A stretch of DNA of 13,339 nt, taken from the NCBI GenBank assembly GCA_004028495.1, contig MTKS01000005.1:1-13339 (forward strand), given 5' to 3'. Source of the DNA: Candidatus Electrothrix marina. GTDB lineage: Bacteria > Desulfobacterota > Desulfobulbia > Desulfobulbales > Desulfobulbaceae. Numbering within the stretch: position 1 is the stretch's first letter; every line of letters starts with the position of its first letter. The notes below the pieces were generated by a model that worked only from the letters and a program-made list of their open reading frames with translations, had not been told where the DNA came from and searched no databases. Shown here one piece after another: positions 7,305-13,339 of the stretch. Made by a program: the position numbers and the translations under genes.

Positions 7305-8876
7305 ATGCTGCCGGATATCCTGTTGATTGCGGACGAGCCCGAATTGTGTCAACAGGTGACTGACATATTGGATGAGTATGATGTAGACTGGTGCTTCGAG
7401 TACGAGGCCTTAAATATCTGCATTCATCAACCGGTCAGAGTTGTTCTCGTCGTTCAGGATCTGCCAGGGGCAAGTGGGATAGAGTTGTTTGACAGCCTGC
7501 GTGCATCTCGGCCGGGTCTGCTCGGTTTTTTGATAGTGGACAGGGAATCTGCCGGCGGCCTTTGTCCGGCAGCAATGGACAGCGGTTTCGCCGGACTATT
7601 CTCTCCTCCCCTTGATCCTGATCACGTACGGGATAGGATTGCCAAAGCAATGGAGTCCGCTGCCCTGCGGGAAGAAAATGCCCGACTTCGTGCTCTGCTT
7701 CCCCTGTATGGCCTAGGGGAACATTTTATGTCCTCCACCAGTCAGCATGATGTCCTGGAAAGCCTCCTCAATGTTATTGGGGATCAGACGGCTGCGGACA
7801 GCCTGTCGGTCATGTTGTATGATAATGAGGAAGGAGTTCTGCGCATTGCCGCTTCTCGCGGGATTCCTGAGGAGATGATTGATCAAATCAAGATAAAGCC
7901 CGGTGATAAAATTGCAGGCCGGGTTTTTCAGGAGCGCAAGCCGGTCATCCTTAATCAGGAGACACAAAATGACTCCAGATTCGCTGATTTGCTGAAACGA
8001 CCGGAAATCGTCTCTGCGGTTTCCTTTCCTATGATTGTTCGCGACAAGATTCTGGGTGTCCTCAATGTCAGTTATATAGACGGTGATATCCGTTTTGCTG
8101 ATTCCGACATTGAAATCCTCGGTATCTTCAGTACCCAGGCCGCCTTGGCCGTAGAAAATGTTCATGCCTTTGAATCAGTGGCTCAGGAAGCTAGGTTACA
8201 GGCTCTGCTGGAGCAATATGTTGCCCCTGAGGTCGCGCAGGTGCTGCTTGCCAGTGATGCCGCTCTCACTACCGGTCTCGGTGAAATAAAGGAGGCGACA
8301 GTTCTTTTCGCGGATATCCGTAACTTCACCGGAATGGTCCAGGAAATTCCTTTGGCTGTTCTGCGCGATTTTCTTAACGAGTTTTTTCAGCTTTTTACCG
8401 AAACGATTTTCGAATACCGAGGCACAGTGGACAAGTTCATGGGTGATGCTGTCCTGGCGATCTTCGGTGCCCTTATAGAGCTTGATAACCCCTCCTACAC
8501 CGCCATAGAGACCGCTCTTGCCATCCGGGAGCGTTTTGCCGATCTCAAAGAGGAGTGGCAGGCAAAGGATCCTTTTTTTACCACGATTGATCTGGGATTT
8601 GCCGTAACCCGGGGGGAGATGTTTCTTGGTAATGTCGGCTCAGCCAGACGCTTGGATTATACCGTCATCGGAACCGAGGTGAATATTGCTCAGCGTCTGG
8701 CTTCAAAAGCAACTTCTTCCAAAATATATATAACCGATAAGGTACTTGAGGATCTGGAGCGAAAACAGCCCGCCCGGAAGGTGCTGGTGAAAGATGTGGG
8801 CAAGATGGTTTTGAAAGGTGTGCAGTACTCTGTACAGACATACAGCGTGCTGGGATTAGAGAAAGAAACAAAGTAA
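7305..8876 (+). CDS. Class III adenylate cyclase with receiver-like and GAF domains
   Basis: Cytosolic signalling enzyme predicted to make cAMP from ATP. Residues 1-118 resemble a response-regulator receiver: Asp52 (VVQDLPG) sits at the phosphorylation site, but the acidic pocket is reduced and the usual Lys of the KP motif is Ser (LFSPP, 98-102), so the domain may not be phosphorylated in the normal way. A helical linker (118-140) leads to a GAF domain (about 145-290; LSVMLYDNEEGVLRIAASRG, then PGDKIAGRVFQERKPVIL). A second helix (288-312) precedes the cyclase domain (about 328-515). There the metal Asp337 (FADIR) and Asp381 (MGDAV), the adenine-selecting Lys377 and Asp451 (LDYTVIG), and the transition-state Asn460 and Arg464 (NIAQR) are all present, so it should be active and ATP-specific. 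No membrane segment is present. No histidine kinase is in the window. The leader is long and begins with a hairpin. Confidence 0.93.
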   Translation: MLPDILLIADEPELCQQVTDILDEYDVDWCFEYEALNICIHQPVRVVLVVQDLPGASGIELFDSLRASRPGLLGFLIVDRESAGGLCPAAMDSGFAGLFSPPLDPDHVRDRIAKAMESAALREENARLRALLPLYGLGEHFMSSTSQHDVLESLLNVIGDQTAADSLSVMLYDNEEGVLRIAASRGIPEEMIDQIKIKPGDKIAGRVFQERKPVILNQETQNDSRFADLLKRPEIVSAVSFPMIVRDKILGVLNVSYIDGDIRFADSDIEILGIFSTQAALAVENVHAFESVAQEARLQALLEQYVAPEVAQVLLASDAALTTGLGEIKEATVLFADIRNFTGMVQEIPLAVLRDFLNEFFQLFTETIFEYRGTVDKFMGDAVLAIFGALIELDNPSYTAIETALAIRERFADLKEEWQAKDPFFTTIDLGFAVTRGEMFLGNVGSARRLDYTVIGTEVNIAQRLASKATSSKIYITDKVLEDLERKQPARKVLVKDVGKMVLKGVQYSVQTYSVLGLEKETK

Positions 8877-8915
8877 AGAGAGGTGAAAGGGAAAGGGGAA
8901 AGAGGCTGAAGCTTG

Positions 8916-9335
8916 TTACGACATCCCTTTACGGTGCCGAGCTGCACCGGCCAATAATTGTCTCATTATCTTTTCTTCAATATTTCTGGTAAACTCAACA
9001 CCCATGATAAAATTCCGGATTTGTCCTTGCTGGAAAATATTAAACCAAAGCGGGACGGCAGTTATCTTGAAGTGCTCATTGAATTGCTCGTCAGGGGCTG
9101 AAGGCAGGTCGAAAAAAAGATTCAGGAAGAGGAGGTTATCTTCCTGTGTTGAGTAAAAAAGATGATATGTATCATCCATAATCTCACTCATCAGCAGGCA
9201 GGCGGCGTTTTTTGAAAGATCAAAAAGTCTTCCCCGAAGGGGGCCGGCCATAATTTTTCCGGTGTCTGCATGTTGGGCGGTAATTTCTATGGGTAGATAG
9301 TTTCTGAGTGTTTTTTTCTGTCCTGCTGAGATCAT
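8916..9335 (-). CDS. PilZ-like small protein, degenerate c-di-GMP motif
   Basis: From ATG 9335 the product is a 139-residue soluble protein; the frame stays open to an ATG at 9488 (190 residues). I prefer the shorter form because residues before it look random and one PilZ domain needs only about 100-120 residues, but neither start has a good Shine-Dalgarno. The pattern is PilZ-like: KKTLRNYLPIEITAQ, then GPLRGRLFDLSKNAACLLM, a beta-rich middle and FIMGVEFTRNIEEKIMRQL at the end. The c-di-GMP motifs are weak: the RxxxR arm is only LRNYLP, and D/NxSxxG reads DLSKNA, with Ala for Gly. Ligand binding is therefore doubtful. It converges on the cyclase gene, 39 bases apart, with no clear terminator between. 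The family call is moderate and no specific role can be given. Confidence 0.55.
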   Translation of the reverse strand: MISAGQKKTLRNYLPIEITAQHADTGKIMAGPLRGRLFDLSKNAACLLMSEIMDDTYHLFYSTQEDNLLFLNLFFDLPSAPDEQFNEHFKITAVPLWFNIFQQGQIRNFIMGVEFTRNIEEKIMRQLLAGAARHRKGMS

Positions 9336-9536
9336 TTTTTTCTGCCGGCAAGAAGCCCTGAACGAATTGCTGTTTTTTAATTGTCCGGGCAACGGGAACA
9401 TTAACGGCTGAAAATTTATTCTGCCGCAAGGAAAACGCGTTGTTGAGAATACACTGCTTATAAGAACCCCTCTTTGATTGTTTATCATAAATTTTCCTTT
9501 TTACCAGCAAAAAGCACAAGCTTGCCGGGTCACACA

Positions 9537-9564
9537 TTGTGGCGACACTTCTGAAGTTTAAAAT
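9537..9564 (+). promoter_or_regulatory. Candidate promoter of gabD
   Basis: TTGTGG (9537-9542), a 16-base spacer and TAAAAT (9559-9564) predict a start near 9571 and a leader of about 28 bases. A GGAG Shine-Dalgarno at 9587-9590 lies eight bases before the ATG. Confidence 0.45.
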
Positions 9565-9598
9565 TTTATATTTCTTTTCATAAGTTGGAGTTGTTTCG

Positions 9599-11059
9599 AT
9601 GATTTTAAAAAATAAAGAGTTATTATGCAGTCGTTGTTTTATCGGCGGGGATTGGGTCTCCTCCGAAAATGAGAAAAGCATTGCTGTGCATAACCCGGCA
9701 AACGATGAACTGGTAGGCTCTGTTCCTTACCTGGGACGTGAAGAAACGCTTCAGGCTATAGAGGCGGCCGAAGCGGCCTGGCCCGCCTGGAGAAGCAAAA
9801 CCGCCCATGAACGTTCTCGCCTTATTCGGCGTTGGTATGATCTGATTATTGAGAACCAGGAAGATCTGGCGATCATCATGACCGCTGAACAGGGTAAGCC
9901 GCTGGCAGAGTCACGGGGAGAGATTCTCTACGCAGCCAGCTTTGTGGAATGGTTTGCTGAGGAAGCGAAACGGGTATACGGGGACACCATTCCCATGGCT
10001 CAGCCAGGGAAACGGATCATTGTCTTAAAGCAACCGATCGGCGTCTGTGCCGCTATCACACCGTGGAATTTTCCTTCCGCTATGATCACCCGCAAAGCAG
10101 CCCCGGCCCTAGCTGCCGGCTGTCCGGTGGTGGTGAAACCCGCCGCTCAGACGCCGTTGTCCGCTCTGGCCTTAGCCAAGCTTGCCGAGGAGGCAGGGAT
10201 ACCCCCAGGTATCTTTAACGTCCTGACCGGATCAGCCTCTGAAATCGGCGGGGCATTAACAGAAAGCTCGGCTGTCCGAAAACTCAGTTTTACCGGTTCT
10301 ACTGAAATAGGAAAGATGCTGATGCGCCAATGTGCGGACACGGTCAAAAAGATTTCCCTGGAGCTGGGCGGTCATGCCCCTTTTATTGTTTTTGACGATG
10401 CGGACTTAGATGAAGCTGTTATCAATGCTGTCGCTTCAAAATATCGCAACTCCGGTCAGACCTGTGTTTGCGCCAATCGCTTTATTGTCCAGGAGGGAGT
10501 CTATGACGCCTTTGCGGAAAAACTGATTCAAGCGGTACAGGAGCAGCTCAAAGTCGGCAACGGCTTTGATGAAGGAGTGAACCAAGGACCGCTTATCGAT
10601 CTGAATGCTGTCCAAAAAGTGGAGCAGCAGATTCAAGATGCCTTGGGGAAAGGTGCCCGGTTAGGCTCCGGGGGGAAGAGAGTAGGGGAGACAGGCTTCT
10701 TTTTTGAACCGACCATTCTTCTTGATGTGACCACAAAAATGCAGATCGCCTATGAGGAGACCTTTGGTCCGGTGGCCCCGCTCTTTTCTTTTTCCACGGA
10801 AGAAGAGGCTGTTGCTTTGGCAAACGATACCCCTTATGGTCTGGCCTCGTATTTTTTCAGCAGAGATATAGGCCGATGCTGGCGCGTGTCCGAGGCATTG
10901 GAATACGGTATGGTCGGGGTCAATACAGGTATCATGTCAACAGAATCCGCTCCTTTCGGCGGCATCAAGGAGTCGGGTATCGGGCGCGAGGGCTCCAAGT
11001 ACGGCATTGATGAATACTTGGAACAGAAATATCTCTGTCTCGGCGGGATTGAAAAGTAG
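9599..11059 (+). CDS. gabD: Succinate-semialdehyde dehydrogenase (GabD-type aldehyde dehydrogenase)
   Basis: This cytosolic enzyme oxidises succinate semialdehyde to succinate with NAD(P)+, the last step of GABA and 4-hydroxybutyrate breakdown into the TCA cycle. The 486-residue protein (E. coli GabD has 482) has ITPWNFPSAMITRKAAPALA (153-172) with Asn157, VVVKPAAQTP for the cofactor, FTGSTEIGK (231-239), the general base Glu255 in LELGGHAP and the nucleophile Cys289 in RNSGQTCVCANR. The C-terminal PFGGIKESGIGREGSKYGIDEYLE is close to GabD and separates it from betaine or generic aldehyde dehydrogenases. His replaces the usual Asn in LELGG-N-AP. Cofactor preference cannot be settled by eye. 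It has its own promoter, Shine-Dalgarno and terminator, and no gabT or GABA transporter beside it, so it looks like a single-gene unit. Related semialdehydes are possible substrates. Confidence 0.92.
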   Translation: MILKNKELLCSRCFIGGDWVSSENEKSIAVHNPANDELVGSVPYLGREETLQAIEAAEAAWPAWRSKTAHERSRLIRRWYDLIIENQEDLAIIMTAEQGKPLAESRGEILYAASFVEWFAEEAKRVYGDTIPMAQPGKRIIVLKQPIGVCAAITPWNFPSAMITRKAAPALAAGCPVVVKPAAQTPLSALALAKLAEEAGIPPGIFNVLTGSASEIGGALTESSAVRKLSFTGSTEIGKMLMRQCADTVKKISLELGGHAPFIVFDDADLDEAVINAVASKYRNSGQTCVCANRFIVQEGVYDAFAEKLIQAVQEQLKVGNGFDEGVNQGPLIDLNAVQKVEQQIQDALGKGARLGSGGKRVGETGFFFEPTILLDVTTKMQIAYEETFGPVAPLFSFSTEEEAVALANDTPYGLASYFFSRDIGRCWRVSEALEYGMVGVNTGIMSTESAPFGGIKESGIGREGSKYGIDEYLEQKYLCLGGIEK

Positions 11060-11096
11060 ACAGGAAGGAGACAAACCGGAGAGACGAAGTCGGCAT

Positions 11097-11121
11097 AGAG
11101 AGGGATATGCCCCTCTCTTTT
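11097..11121 (+). terminator. Intrinsic terminator after gabD
   Basis: AGAGAGGG (11097-11104) and CCCTCTCT (11111-11118) pair perfectly around a six-base loop and are followed by a short T run. The stem lies 37 bases after the gabD stop and just before the convergent folE2 end. The T run exists only on the + strand, so it mainly serves gabD. Confidence 0.75.
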
Positions 11122-11131
11122 GCTTCCCTTT

Positions 11132-11899
11132 TTACTCCTTCGTGAATTCCCGATCCAGATCAGTACTGTCGACATAGGCATAGGCACTGTGTTTGTGGAT
11201 GGACTCAAAGCTTTCCACGCTGACTGAAAACCAGCCTATCATCTTGTGATTTTTTGCTTTCTGGGCGACCTTTCTCACCACATCTTCAACAAACATGGGA
11301 TTTGCATAGGCTTTTTCGGTAACAAATTTTTCATCCGGTCGCTTCAGGAGAGCGTAGAGTTCGCAGGAGCCGCAGCTTTCCACCAGAGTGATGAGTTCTT
11401 CCAACCAGATGAATCCCAGAGGCTGTACGGTCAGGATAACCTCGGCCCGCTGATTATGTGCGCCCTGTGTGCTGATTTCTTTAGAGCAGGGACAGAGCGT
11501 GGTGAGAGGCACGCTGACCTTTAAGAGGAGCTGGTGCTCCTGATTGTCAATACTCCCGATACTCCCGATAAAGGAACAGTCATACTCCATCAGGCTCTCT
11601 GTTCCGGTTACAGGGGCTTTTTTGGCGATAAAATAGGGAAATTGCATTTCCATTTCCGCCTGTTTCGCCTGGAGGTTGCTCTGCACTTCAGTCAGGAGTT
11701 TCGGGAAAATTTTCGTGTGCATATCCTGCTGATACTTGGCCAAAATGCAGGTGAATGTCTCAAGGCATGACTGCTTAAAGCGGTGGGGAAGAGAGGCCTG
11801 CAAGTTGATTTCAGCAACTGTCTGCTGCATGCCTCCTTTTTGTTCTCGTATAGATACTGGGCAGGTAAAATGCTTTATGCCGACGGAATGTAATTTCAT
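11132..11899 (-). CDS. folE2: GTP cyclohydrolase FolE2 (type IB)
   Basis: FolE2 converts GTP to 7,8-dihydroneopterin triphosphate, the entry to tetrahydrofolate and, through the same product, to queuosine precursors. It is unrelated in sequence to zinc-dependent FolE and can use Mn or other metals. The 255-residue protein matches the family from its start (VGIKHFTCPVSI, then TVAEINLQASLPHRFK at 27-42). It carries the hallmark VPLTTLCPCSKEISTQGAHNQR (130-151) with metal Cys136 and His148, an acidic ligand in NPMFVEDVVR (200-209) and late histidines in ESIHKHSAYAYV. GSIGSID at 112-118 is a tiny internal duplication. ATG 11899 has AGGA eight bases upstream. In some bacteria folE2 is a zinc-limitation (Zur) gene; an inverted repeat at the predicted start point hints at regulation but does not match a Zur box that I recognise. 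It is divergent from the methyltransferase gene. Confidence 0.95.
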   Translation of the reverse strand: MKLHSVGIKHFTCPVSIREQKGGMQQTVAEINLQASLPHRFKQSCLETFTCILAKYQQDMHTKIFPKLLTEVQSNLQAKQAEMEMQFPYFIAKKAPVTGTESLMEYDCSFIGSIGSIDNQEHQLLLKVSVPLTTLCPCSKEISTQGAHNQRAEVILTVQPLGFIWLEELITLVESCGSCELYALLKRPDEKFVTEKAYANPMFVEDVVRKVAQKAKNHKMIGWFSVSVESFESIHKHSAYAYVDSTDLDREFTKE

Positions 11900-11941
11900 A
11901 GGATTTTTTCCTGTCAGGATGGGATCGTTATGCTGTCGCTG

Positions 11942-11961
11942 ATACTGCGAACGAGCAGTAT
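11942..11961. repeat. Inverted repeat (7 bp) at the predicted folE2 start, possible operator
   Basis: ATACTGC (11942-11948) and GCAGTAT (11955-11961) are exact reverse complements around GAACGA. The element overlaps the predicted folE2 start point. On the + strand a T run follows only after seven further bases, so it is a poor terminator. Its core CTGCGA...CGAGCAG recurs 140 bases to the right. Confidence 0.55.
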
Positions 11962-11962
11962 T

Positions 11963-11991
11963 ACCATATTTTTTTAATCAGGATAAGGCAA
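11963..11991 (-). promoter_or_regulatory. Candidate promoter of folE2
   Basis: On the - strand, TTGCCT (11991-11986), a 17-base spacer and TATGGT (11968-11963) predict a start near 11956, which lies inside the palindrome at 11942-11961. The -10 box is weak, as expected if the promoter is regulated. Confidence 0.4.
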
Positions 11992-12081
11992 ATACTTCAA
12001 TCCGTTTAAAAAGGAAGATGCGCTTGTTCTTGCGTTTTTCTGTGAACCCTATTATTTGTTCGTGAGGCGAAATATATTTTG

Positions 12082-12099
12082 CTGCGAAAAAACGAGCAG
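12082..12099. repeat. Second CTGC...GCAG element before the methyltransferase gene
   Basis: CTGC (12082-12085) and GCAG (12096-12099) bracket GAAAAAACGA, repeating the CTGCGA...ACGAGCAG core of the element at 11942-11961 with a four-base longer centre. It ends seven bases before a TATAAT box (12106-12111) that would start transcription about six bases before the methyltransferase ATG, so it covers the -35 region. Confidence 0.45.
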
Positions 12100-12123
12100 A
12101 TTATCTATAATTTTTGAAAACAG

Positions 12124-13212
12124 ATGACAACAGCAGTATTGCGGCAGATGAGCGTTCCCGGCTTCACATCAAAGAAAAGTGCTGATGCTGACTCATTGTA
12201 TCCTCAACAAACATTTCAGTTCGCCAGAGAAGGTGCGGTTGTATATCTGGGTGACAGTTTGCAACTGTACAAACAATGGCCCTCCCCGACCGTAATTATT
12301 TCAGACGGTCCTTACGGTCTCGGTTCCTATAAGGGAGACCCTCTGACACCGGATAATCTTGCCGAAAGCTATGCACTTCATTTGGAAGAATGGAGCAGAT
12401 ATGCCAAGCCGAATACAACATTATGGTTTTGGAATTCTGAACTCGGTTGGGCCAATGTCCATAATTTAATATCGAGCCACGGATGGGAATTTCGTAACTG
12501 CCATATTTGGAATAAAGGTATCGGCCATATTGCGGGCAACGCAAATACAAAAACATTGCGGAAATTTCCTGTTACCACAGAAGTATGCGTTCAGTATGTG
12601 AAAAAAGTAACTCTGCCGTCCGAAAAAGGGCCTCTCTCAATTAAAGACTGGCTCCGCTATGAATGGCAAAGAACGGGGTTGCCTTTCTGTAAAACCAATG
12701 AGGCATGCGGCGTAAAAAATGCCGCTACAAGAAAATATTTCACAAAATGTCATCTGTGGTATTTTCCGCCTCCGCAAGCGTTTGAAAAATTACAGAAATA
12801 TGCTAATAAATACGGCACGCCCTACGGAAAACCGTATTTTACACTTGATGGGAAAAAGCCTCTTTCAAAGAAACAATGGGAAGAGATGCGGGCAAAATTT
12901 TATTGTAAAACGGGTATTACAAACGTGTGGTCGGAACCGGCTGTCAGAGGAGAGGAGCGGCTCAAAAATAAAAGCAAATGCCTTCACATGAATCAGAAAC
13001 CGTTGAAGTTGTTAAAAATGATTATAGAAGCGTCTTCCGATGAAAACGATGTGATCTGGGAACCGTTCGGCGGCCTGTGTTCCGTCGCAGTAGCCGCCCA
13101 TACATTACATCGTCGTTCATTTTCAGCTGAGATTAATCGGGAATACTTTGATCACGCGATAAAACGACTCGAAAATTATGATGGTCGCCCTGTTGAGTGT
13201 TGCTACAAATAA
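12124..13212 (+). CDS. Site-specific DNA methyltransferase, beta-class N4-cytosine/N6-adenine type
   Basis: Predicted to transfer a methyl group from S-adenosylmethionine to an exocyclic amino group of cytosine or adenine in a specific DNA site. The 362-residue protein has the catalytic motif IV first (SDGPYGLG, 60-67) and the AdoMet motif I last (WEPFGGLCS, 312-320), preceded by motif X (HMNQKPLKLL, 288-297). This is the beta order of the N6/N4 methylase fold. Motif IV is DGPY rather than DPPY or SPPY, so the target base cannot be told. The region between (TTLWFWNSELGW, GHIAGNANTKTLRKFPVTTEVCVQY, KCHLWYFPPPQAF) looks well conserved and probably contains the target-recognition part. An ATG at 12124 with a TATAAT 13 bases upstream and no clear Shine-Dalgarno suggests a very short leader. 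No restriction endonuclease is inside the window; one could start just past the right edge. Base composition is more AT-rich than neighbouring genes, hinting at horizontal acquisition. Confidence 0.92.
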   Translation: MTTAVLRQMSVPGFTSKKSADADSLYPQQTFQFAREGAVVYLGDSLQLYKQWPSPTVIISDGPYGLGSYKGDPLTPDNLAESYALHLEEWSRYAKPNTTLWFWNSELGWANVHNLISSHGWEFRNCHIWNKGIGHIAGNANTKTLRKFPVTTEVCVQYVKKVTLPSEKGPLSIKDWLRYEWQRTGLPFCKTNEACGVKNAATRKYFTKCHLWYFPPPQAFEKLQKYANKYGTPYGKPYFTLDGKKPLSKKQWEEMRAKFYCKTGITNVWSEPAVRGEERLKNKSKCLHMNQKPLKLLKMIIEASSDENDVIWEPFGGLCSVAVAAHTLHRRSFSAEINREYFDHAIKRLENYDGRPVECCYK

Positions 13213-13339
13213 AGGAGACAATAACAGTAAGTTGCAAAAGTACCTTTCACATCAAAAAATAAGCAGTTTCATTGCACTACTGCACTACAATTGGCTGTTA
13301 GCTTAAACAACACTCCAAAGGGGCACCATCAAAATTATG
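13213..13339. other. Right-end non-coding stretch
   Basis: AAGGAG lies next to the methyltransferase stop but is followed only by very short frames (a TTG frame of 24 codons ends within the stretch). A short direct repeat, GCACTACT then GCACTACA, occurs within 13274-13291. The final ATG (13337-13339) could open a next gene, but nothing of it is visible. I see no terminator. Confidence 0.4.

Noticed and set aside
9220..9681. 153-codon - strand frame overlapping the PilZ-like gene and the gabD start
   Set aside because: It runs through the gabD promoter and start on the opposite strand, overlaps the PilZ-like frame and has no domain-like pattern.
11942..11977. Palindrome plus T run as an intrinsic terminator
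   Set aside because: Seven bases separate the stem from the T run, and no + strand gene ends here, so an operator or start-site element fits better.

Overview
The window looks like chromosome from a Gram-negative, probably anaerobic bacterium. The outer-membrane LPS genes (kdsA, kdsC, lptC), the exported multiheme cytochrome and an apparent selenocysteine codon best fit the sulfate/sulfur-reducing Desulfobacterota, perhaps a Desulfobulbales relative. That placement is inference from gene content; no rRNA or other marker is present. Coding DNA is of balanced base composition, intergenic DNA is AT-rich, and no insertion sequence, tRNA, rRNA or CRISPR array was seen.

Left part (1-3691, + strand): a tight operon of pyrG (cut at the window's left edge), kdsA, kdsC and lptC, which links CTP supply, KDO synthesis and LPS export. 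CTP is the co-substrate that later activates KDO. A strong hairpin terminator closes it straight after lptC, so lptA and lptB, common next genes, do not follow here.

Middle (3699-7023, - strand): a secreted tetraheme cytochrome c with an N-terminal 5'-nucleotidase-like domain, then rarA. Read conventionally, the cytochrome gene appears to start at 5246 without a signal peptide. The same frame is in fact open up to an ATG at 5483 with a perfect signal peptide, interrupted by a single TGA at 5327-5325. The TGA sits at the second Cys of a CGC motif and is followed at once by a 6-bp hairpin with a GGACU loop. I read this as a selenocysteine codon with a bacterial SECIS element, which is the most interesting signal in the window.

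Right part (7165-13339): a receiver-GAF-class III adenylate cyclase with its own promoter; a convergent small PilZ-like gene; gabD (succinate-semialdehyde dehydrogenase) with promoter and terminator; folE2 (type IB GTP cyclohydrolase) on the - strand; and, divergent from folE2, a beta-class DNA methyltransferase with an unusual DGPY motif. The folE2/methyltransferase spacer holds two related CTGC...GCAG inverted repeats, one at each predicted promoter. The last 127 bases hold no recognisable gene.
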